DNA of 7,432 bases from an uncultured Bacteroidales bacterium (GTDB lineage: Bacteria; Bacteroidota; Bacteroidia; Bacteroidales; Paludibacteraceae), in NCBI GenBank assembly GCA_937891905.1, contig CALATT010000029.1:1-7432 (forward strand). The letters are read 5' to 3'. A program made the translations under genes and the position numbers. This document shows positions 4,425 through 7,432 of this stretch, piece by piece. Every line of letters begins with the position of its first letter. Positions within the stretch are counted from its first letter, which is position 1. A model generated the notes under the pieces. The model was not told the origin of the DNA, searched no databases, and saw only the letters and a list, made by a program, of their open reading frames with translations.

Positions 4425-4675
4425 CACAATTTCAATCTACAATTTCTCTCTTACGAGGAGAGCTGAAAAAGGGCGATTTGGATACTATTGCACAAATGGC
4501 CGATGTAAGTAAGCAAACGGTTTTGAATGCGCTGAAAAAGACCAGCACGGATAAACTTACCGAAACGCAGCGCAAAGTTATTAACGCCATGCGCACGCTT
4601 ATCAGCAATCGCAGAGCCGATGCAGAGAACTTGCAGCGCAGTCTAGATGAATTTGCAAATGGGACTGCTAAATGA
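4421..4675 (+). CDS. small helix-turn-helix DNA-binding protein, 84 aa
   Basis: Residues 18-41 (GDLDTIAQMADVSKQTVLNALK) read as a helix-turn-helix: a first helix, the turn at ADVSK and a recognition helix QTVLNALKK, similar to LacI/XRE-type HTHs. A further helix LTETQRKVINAMRTLISNRR (46-65) and a charged tail DAENLQRSLDEFA follow. There is no ligand-binding domain. Its ATG overlaps the previous stop (ATGA), and its own end overlaps the next gene by up to 29 bp, both signs of translational coupling. It could be a CII/Cro-like early regulator controlling lysogeny or later transcription. DNA binding is fairly safe; its target is unknown. Confidence 0.72.
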   Translation: MTQFQSTISLLRGELKKGDLDTIAQMADVSKQTVLNALKKTSTDKLTETQRKVINAMRTLISNRRADAENLQRSLDEFANGTAK

Positions 4676-4973
4676 CATAATGCATGCGCCCCAAGGAATG
4701 ACGCTCATGGTCAATAGCACCGACCTCAAAGATGCGCTCAAAATCTTTGCCCAGGAAATCATTAACGAAACCCGCCAATCCACGCAAAACGAGATGGCAC
4801 AGCGCAAAGAGTTTTACACACGCGAGGAGGTAGCCAAGATGTGCAACAAAGGAATACGCACCATCGACCTATGGCTCAAACAGGGCATTATAAGCCGCGT
4901 AAAAGTAGGGCGTAGCGTATTGATCCCGCGCAGCCAAATAGAGGTTATAGTCGGGATGGAACGCAGGAATTAG
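4647..4973 (+). CDS. excisionase-like/HTH_17 DNA-binding protein
   Basis: The C-terminal half is a winged HTH of the MerR/excisionase type: EFYTREEVAKMCNKGIRT at 55-72 is helix-turn, DLWLKQGIISRVKVGRSVLI at 74-93 gives recognition helix and wing, and PRSQIEVIV closes it. Bacteroidetes elements carry many such proteins, often called excisionase-family. Here it is far from the integrase, so it may be an early regulator or a true directionality factor. The N-terminal half (TDLKDALKIFAQEIINETRQ) is helical and probably dimerises. The start is uncertain: ATG 4647 and 4659 overlap the previous gene, and ATG 4680, 4698 and 4707 are also possible, the last two agreeing with where related proteins begin. 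Its stop codon lies inside the first unit of a tandem 12-mer array. Confidence 0.8.
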   Translation: MNLQMGLLNDIMHAPQGMTLMVNSTDLKDALKIFAQEIINETRQSTQNEMAQRKEFYTREEVAKMCNKGIRTIDLWLKQGIISRVKVGRSVLIPRSQIEVIVGMERRN

Positions 4974-5006
4974 ACAACCAATTAGACAACCAATTAAACA
5001 ACCCAA
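4970..5006. repeat. three tandem 12-mers before the exonuclease gene
   Basis: TTAGACAACCAA occurs at 4970-4981 and 4982-4993, followed by a variant TTAAACAACCCAA at 4994-5006. The array fills the whole gap between the HTH gene stop and the exonuclease ATG at 5013. The AACCAATTA it creates is close to the AACCATTAA leader motif used at other genes, so it may be a multiplied version of that leader. Copy-number change would alter the leader length. Confidence 0.7.
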
Positions 5007-5012
5007 AACAAT

Positions 5013-5930
5013 ATGGAAAATTACAAAGAAGACATCATCGCTACCCGCAAAGGCGGATTAGGTAGTAGCGATGCAGCCATGGTCGAGAAAATCGGACGCA
5101 ATGGCGAACTATCACAAGCAGACCGCTATCGTATAGCAGTCATGTTAGGACTAGCAGAGCGCAAGCAATTCAGTACTGCTGCAACCCAATTAGGAGACGA
5201 GATCGAGGCGAAAGTATTTGAGCATTTCAAAGAACAATTCCCTCAAGCGGTATCCAATCCATTCTACAAAAGCGAACTCCTGAGCAATACCTTTGGCTTT
5301 GACATCTTTTGCCACATCGATTTTGAGGCGGAGACCGAAGATAGCCTTATTTGGGTAGAGAACAAAGCGACAAAGCTATCCATGGCGGACACCATCAACA
5401 CCTATGCAGCGCAATTACAATGGGAGTACATGCTATTGCAGGAGAAAGCAGCCAAGATAGGCAAACGCCCACAGCTGATGCTATCCCACTTTGATACTAC
5501 GATGGGCGAATGGAATCCTGAACTCGTGCAAGTGCGAGCCATTCAAGAGGACGATTCCACAATGATTATGAAAGGCTTGCGTATCATCATGGACAGCCTA
5601 GAGGGATTCACATGGGAGCAGCCCGAGGAACTCGAGGCAGTCAATCTCCCAGCAGAGCAGCAAGAGCAGATAAAGCAAATCTCTCATTTCCTGCAAGAAA
5701 TCAAGCGCATGCAGGAGTATGTGGAAACATTCAAAGCGGGTATGCTGGAGGTAATGCAGCAAAACGGTGTAAAGAGTATCAAAACCGAGTATTTTGGCAT
5801 TACCATGGTCGATGAAAAAAAGAGCATGTCATTTGATAGTACCAAATTCAAAAAAGACCAACCCGACCTGTATGCTCAATACCAAAAGCAGAAAACCACA
5901 AAAGCATATGTGCTTATCAATCTAAAATAA
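5013..5930 (+). CDS. YqaJ/lambda-exonuclease-like recombination nuclease
   Basis: A 305-residue PD-(D/E)XK nuclease of the YqaJ viral recombinase family. Such enzymes degrade one strand of a duplex end to expose single strands for an annealase. Motifs in order: GLGSSDAA (16-22), typical of the family; LGDEIEAKVFE (60-70), with the first acidic position; HIDF (101-104, Asp103); WVENKATK (114-121), with the E-x-K catalytic pair Glu116/Lys118; and QLQWEYMLL (134-142), the Gln helix that follows the active site in RecB-type nucleases. Residues 205-250 are a helical Gln/Glu-rich insert (AEQQEQIKQISHFLQEIKRM...), and the C-terminus resembles the usual Y-x-x-K tail. The catalytic set looks intact. 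With the Bet/RecT protein downstream it forms a classical exonuclease-annealase pair, separated here by a small acidic gene. Confidence 0.9.
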   Translation: MENYKEDIIATRKGGLGSSDAAMVEKIGRNGELSQADRYRIAVMLGLAERKQFSTAATQLGDEIEAKVFEHFKEQFPQAVSNPFYKSELLSNTFGFDIFCHIDFEAETEDSLIWVENKATKLSMADTINTYAAQLQWEYMLLQEKAAKIGKRPQLMLSHFDTTMGEWNPELVQVRAIQEDDSTMIMKGLRIIMDSLEGFTWEQPEELEAVNLPAEQQEQIKQISHFLQEIKRMQEYVETFKAGMLEVMQQNGVKSIKTEYFGITMVDEKKSMSFDSTKFKKDQPDLYAQYQKQKTTKAYVLINLK

Positions 5931-5935
5931 TCATC

Positions 5936-5947
5936 AACCATTAAAAT
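5936..5947 (+). promoter_or_regulatory. leader motif AACCATTAAAAT
   Basis: A perfect copy in the 26-bp gap after the exonuclease stop. Its CC begins 19 bp before the ATG at 5957, the same geometry as copy 1. Confidence 0.65.
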
Positions 5948-5956
5948 CATTCAGTT

Positions 5957-6295
5957 ATGAAAAAGTCTGAAAAACTAGAAATCACTATCAACGGTGTAGA
6001 ACTCGAAAAGTGGCTCAAAGCTAACAAGAAAGACCGTGCAATCATTTTCGCTATTGTAGCGGAGGGTAACAAAGAAAACAATCATCATGCCTGCGTAGGT
6101 ACAGTCGGAACGGACAAAACCCTATTGCTGGCAGCAAGCGACCTCATGGAGAATAAGCATGCAGGCAAATGGATTGCAGCAGCATGCGCAAAAGCAGTGA
6201 CGGATGACCTTATCAAGGCAATCACAGCAGACAATGACGAGGATGCGGACGACACCGAAACCCCAGCAGAGGACACCGAGGGAGACAAAGAATAA
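5957..6295 (+). CDS. acidic-tailed protein between exonuclease and annealase, 112 aa
   Basis: I do not recognise a family. Residues 6-35 are strand- and helix-like (LEITINGVELEKWLKANKKDRAIIFAIVAE), then HACVGTVGTDKTLLLAASDLM (44-64) and a helix KWIAAACAKAVTDDLIKAIT (71-90). Residues 92-112 are almost wholly acidic (DNDEDADDTETPAEDTEGDKE), recalling the acidic tails of single-strand binding proteins and other replication partners that recruit enzymes. No OB-fold signature is obvious. Its place inside the exo-annealase pair, with its own leader motif and a short gap on each side, suggests a partner of one of them: an adaptor, a Gam-like nuclease inhibitor or an SSB substitute. All three are inference. 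Confidence 0.75.
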   Translation: MKKSEKLEITINGVELEKWLKANKKDRAIIFAIVAEGNKENNHHACVGTVGTDKTLLLAASDLMENKHAGKWIAAACAKAVTDDLIKAITADNDEDADDTETPAEDTEGDKE

Positions 6296-6296
6296 T

Positions 6297-6308
6297 AACC
6301 ATTAAATT
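6297..6308 (+). promoter_or_regulatory. leader motif AACCATTAAATT
   Basis: A copy with one change (A to T near the end) beginning directly after the preceding stop codon. Its CC is 19 bp before the recT ATG at 6318. Confidence 0.6.
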
Positions 6309-6317
6309 TTTACAACT

Positions 6318-7025
6318 ATGCAACCAACACCACAACCAGCACAAATGCCAACCGTGCCAACAGTAGCACAACCAGCACAAACACAAGTAGCAACAGCCCC
6401 ATCCTCTAAAGCACTCCGCGAGGCATTGGAGACCGTTTATCAAATCAACGGAGAGGAAATCAAACTTAACGCCAAGATCGTGCGCGAAACGCTACTCAAT
6501 GGCGATGGCGATTTGACCGATGCAGAAATCATCCGCTTTATTGCTCTCTGCAAGTTTAACAAGCTGAATCCATACTTGCGCGAGGTGTATGTTACCAAGT
6601 TTAAGAATAATCGAGGTGGCAATGACAGTGCGCAAATGGTCATCTCAAAAGAGGCATATTTCAAGCGTGCAGAGAGATGTGCTGATTACGATGGCATCCA
6701 AGCAGGTATCATCATTCAGCGTGGAGATGAAGTCCAAGAGGTAGAGGGTAATTTCATGCCTGCTGGATGGACACTCGCAGGCGGATGGGCAAAGGTATAT
6801 CGCAAGAACCTCAAATATCCAATCGTGGCAAAGGTCAATCTATCGGAGTATGACAAAGCGCAGTCCACTTGGAACTCTAAAAAGAGCACCATGATTTCAA
6901 AGGTGGCCAAAGTGCAAGCACTCCGCGAGGCATTCCCTGAAAAACTCAACGGATTGTATCTCGAGGAAGAGGTGGATACAACACAACCAGCGCAACCAAC
7001 CCCAGCGCCACAGCGCCAAAAATAA
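6318..7025 (+). CDS. recT: Bet/RecT-family single-strand annealing protein
   Basis: A phage annealase that coats single strands and pairs them with complementary DNA, partner of the upstream exonuclease. The core at about 33-215 carries the Bet signature: LTDAEIIRFIALCKFNKLNPYLREVYVTKF (66-95), AQMVISKEAYFKRAER (105-120), YDGIQAGIIIQRG (124-136), GWAKVYRKNLKYPIVAKVNLSEYD (156-179) and STMISKVAKVQALREAFP (190-207). Flanking it are low-complexity tails: residues 1-30 rich in Pro, Gln, Thr and Ala with two QPAQ units, and 221-235 with another QPAQ. The C-terminus ends at PAPQRQK exactly where the sequence changes to unrelated AT-rich DNA. The stop codon may be supplied by that foreign side, so the true protein may be longer. 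Start is ATG 6318, set by the leader motif 19 bp upstream. Confidence 0.92.
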   Translation: MQPTPQPAQMPTVPTVAQPAQTQVATAPSSKALREALETVYQINGEEIKLNAKIVRETLLNGDGDLTDAEIIRFIALCKFNKLNPYLREVYVTKFKNNRGGNDSAQMVISKEAYFKRAERCADYDGIQAGIIIQRGDEVQEVEGNFMPAGWTLAGGWAKVYRKNLKYPIVAKVNLSEYDKAQSTWNSKKSTMISKVAKVQALREAFPEKLNGLYLEEEVDTTQPAQPTPAPQRQK

Positions 7026-7030
7026 AATAC
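7015..7030. other. junction between phage DNA and unrelated cls DNA
   Basis: RecT coding runs from the left to its stop at 7023-7025. From the right, minus-strand cardiolipin synthase is recognisable up to Gly101, whose codon is 7015-7017, and then becomes antisense recT. The two overlap in only a few A-rich bases (around 7018-7025). Composition and ribosome-site style change at the same point. An assembly chimera is the simplest explanation; an illegitimate recombination joint is the alternative. Confidence 0.75.
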
Positions 7031-7317
7031 AGCATAAGTCCAGCAACGGGCATTATTAAAACAAAAAGCATCCAAGGTATTTTATAATCTGGATTATCAT
7101 CCGAAGCAATGATTTTCAATTCAACAGCAAAAGTTGTTATTGCAACAGCAATATAAAAATATGGCACAAAGATACATAAAGCAACCATTACTCCAATAAT
7201 AGCTAATACTTCTAATATAGTAATTGAAAAAGCTATTATATATCTAACAGGTATATAATTTATTTCTCGTTCTTTAATCTTTCCATTTCCAAGGTCAAGT
7301 TTAATTTTTCTTTTCAT
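7015..7317 (-). CDS. cls: cardiolipin synthase N-terminal domain, truncated
   Basis: The first 101 residues match the PLDc_N membrane domain of bacterial cardiolipin synthase, which joins two phosphatidylglycerols into cardiolipin at the inner membrane. A basic start (MKRKIKLDLGNGKIK) precedes two transmembrane helices, about 27-50 and 52-62 onward, then the family hallmark DDNPDYKIPWMLFVLIMPVAG and LMLYFIFG. The two HKD phospholipase-D catalytic domains are absent: after Gly101 the frame runs into antisense recT and would stop only 22 codons later. ATG 7317 is chosen because GGGGAGA lies 5 bp upstream; an earlier in-frame start would lie in the terminator hairpin. Sequence style suggests a Firmicutes or Tenericutes source. 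Identity of the domain is confident; whether it is physically linked to the phage is not. Confidence 0.8.
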
Positions 7318-7322
7318 TAGAA

Positions 7323-7329
7323 TCTCCCC
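7323..7329 (-). promoter_or_regulatory. strong Shine-Dalgarno site of cls
   Basis: GGGGAGA followed by TTCTA and ATG on the minus strand. None of the phage genes in the window has such a site, which supports a different phylum of origin for this end. Confidence 0.75.
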
Positions 7330-7340
7330 AAATAAAACTA

Positions 7341-7363
7341 GGAGAAATGAAAAACATTTCTCC
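7341..7363 (-). terminator. hairpin terminator upstream of cls
   Basis: GGAGAAATG (7341-7349) pairs perfectly with CATTTCTCC (7355-7363) around a five-base loop. On the minus strand TAGTTTTATTT follows the stem, giving a plausible intrinsic terminator for the gene that ends at 7375. It stands between that gene and cls, so cls may have its own promoter or rely on read-through. Confidence 0.65.
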
Positions 7364-7374
7364 AATTTTATAAA

Positions 7375-7432
7375 TTATTTTTTCAATCCTAAAAACATTG
7401 GGATTAAGAATAACAACATTAGTAAACCAACA
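7375..7432 (-). CDS. C-terminal end of a membrane protein (partial)
   Basis: A minus-strand frame open from the window edge encodes VGLLMLLFLIPMFLGLKK and stops at 7375-7377. The peptide is a hydrophobic helix with a lysine end, typical of the last transmembrane segment of an integral membrane protein. It is followed by the hairpin terminator. Only 18 residues are visible, so the family cannot be named. Confidence 0.45.
   Translation of the reverse strand, partial: VGLLMLLFLIPMFLGLKK

Noticed and set aside
6946..7014. C-terminal 22 codons of the cls reading frame
   Set aside because: They are antisense recT read through the junction and have no resemblance to cardiolipin synthase, so the cls feature is ended at Gly101.
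6716..7075. Minus-strand frame antisense to recT
   Set aside because: It is a shadow of a well-conserved annealase, with Ser/Thr/Cys-rich nonsense-like composition.

Overview
The window looks like the left end of an integrated temperate phage (or phage-like element) in a Bacteroidales host, plus a right-hand edge that does not belong with it. Three things point to Bacteroidales. The one clear promoter matches the Bacteroidetes form (TTTG, 20 bp, TAnnTTTG). The phage genes lack Shine-Dalgarno sequences. The encoded proteins (integrase, NadR-type kinase, YqaJ exonuclease, Bet/RecT) resemble those of gut Bacteroidetes. I cannot name a genus from sequence alone.

Layout. 1-591: chromosomal flank, with a short unplaced reading-frame tail and a NadR-like nucleotide/nicotinamide riboside kinase whose C-terminus looks clipped. 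591-852: non-coding boundary with tandem 11-mers, a strong bidirectional terminator (625-662), direct repeats and an imperfect dyad, which is where the left attachment site and integrase arm sites would be expected. 853-2346 (minus): tyrosine integrase preceded by a small XRE-type regulator. 2347-2423: spacer containing 32 bp of perfectly alternating purine-pyrimidine. 2424-2843 (minus): phage repressor with an N-terminal HTH and a C-terminal coiled coil but no LexA-type protease domain. 2844-3147: a divergent control region with four TTCAGTGA(A/G) operators, two at a proposed leftward repressor promoter and two at a well-formed rightward promoter, followed by a long leader.

3148-4973 (plus): early genes, comprising four small proteins of unknown function (one a two-helix membrane protein) and two overlapping HTH proteins. 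5013-7025 (plus): a recombination cassette of YqaJ/lambda-exonuclease-like nuclease, a small acidic-tailed protein, and a Bet/RecT annealase. Several plus-strand genes are preceded by the same leader motif, CCATTAAA(A/T)T, placed 19-21 bp before the ATG.

7015-7432 (minus) changes character abruptly. It is AT-rich, has a strong Shine-Dalgarno sequence and a hairpin terminator, and encodes the N-terminal membrane domain of a cardiolipin synthase of Firmicutes/Tenericutes type, which breaks off exactly where recT ends. This is most simply an assembly chimera; a real recombination junction is the alternative.

How it works together (inference). The repressor binds the four operators and silences rightward transcription of the early and recombination genes while controlling its own synthesis. 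The integrase, made with the small XRE protein, inserts the element next to the nadR-like gene. On induction the exonuclease and annealase drive recombination of phage DNA. Because the repressor lacks a self-cleavage domain, induction probably does not use the classical RecA/LexA-type route.
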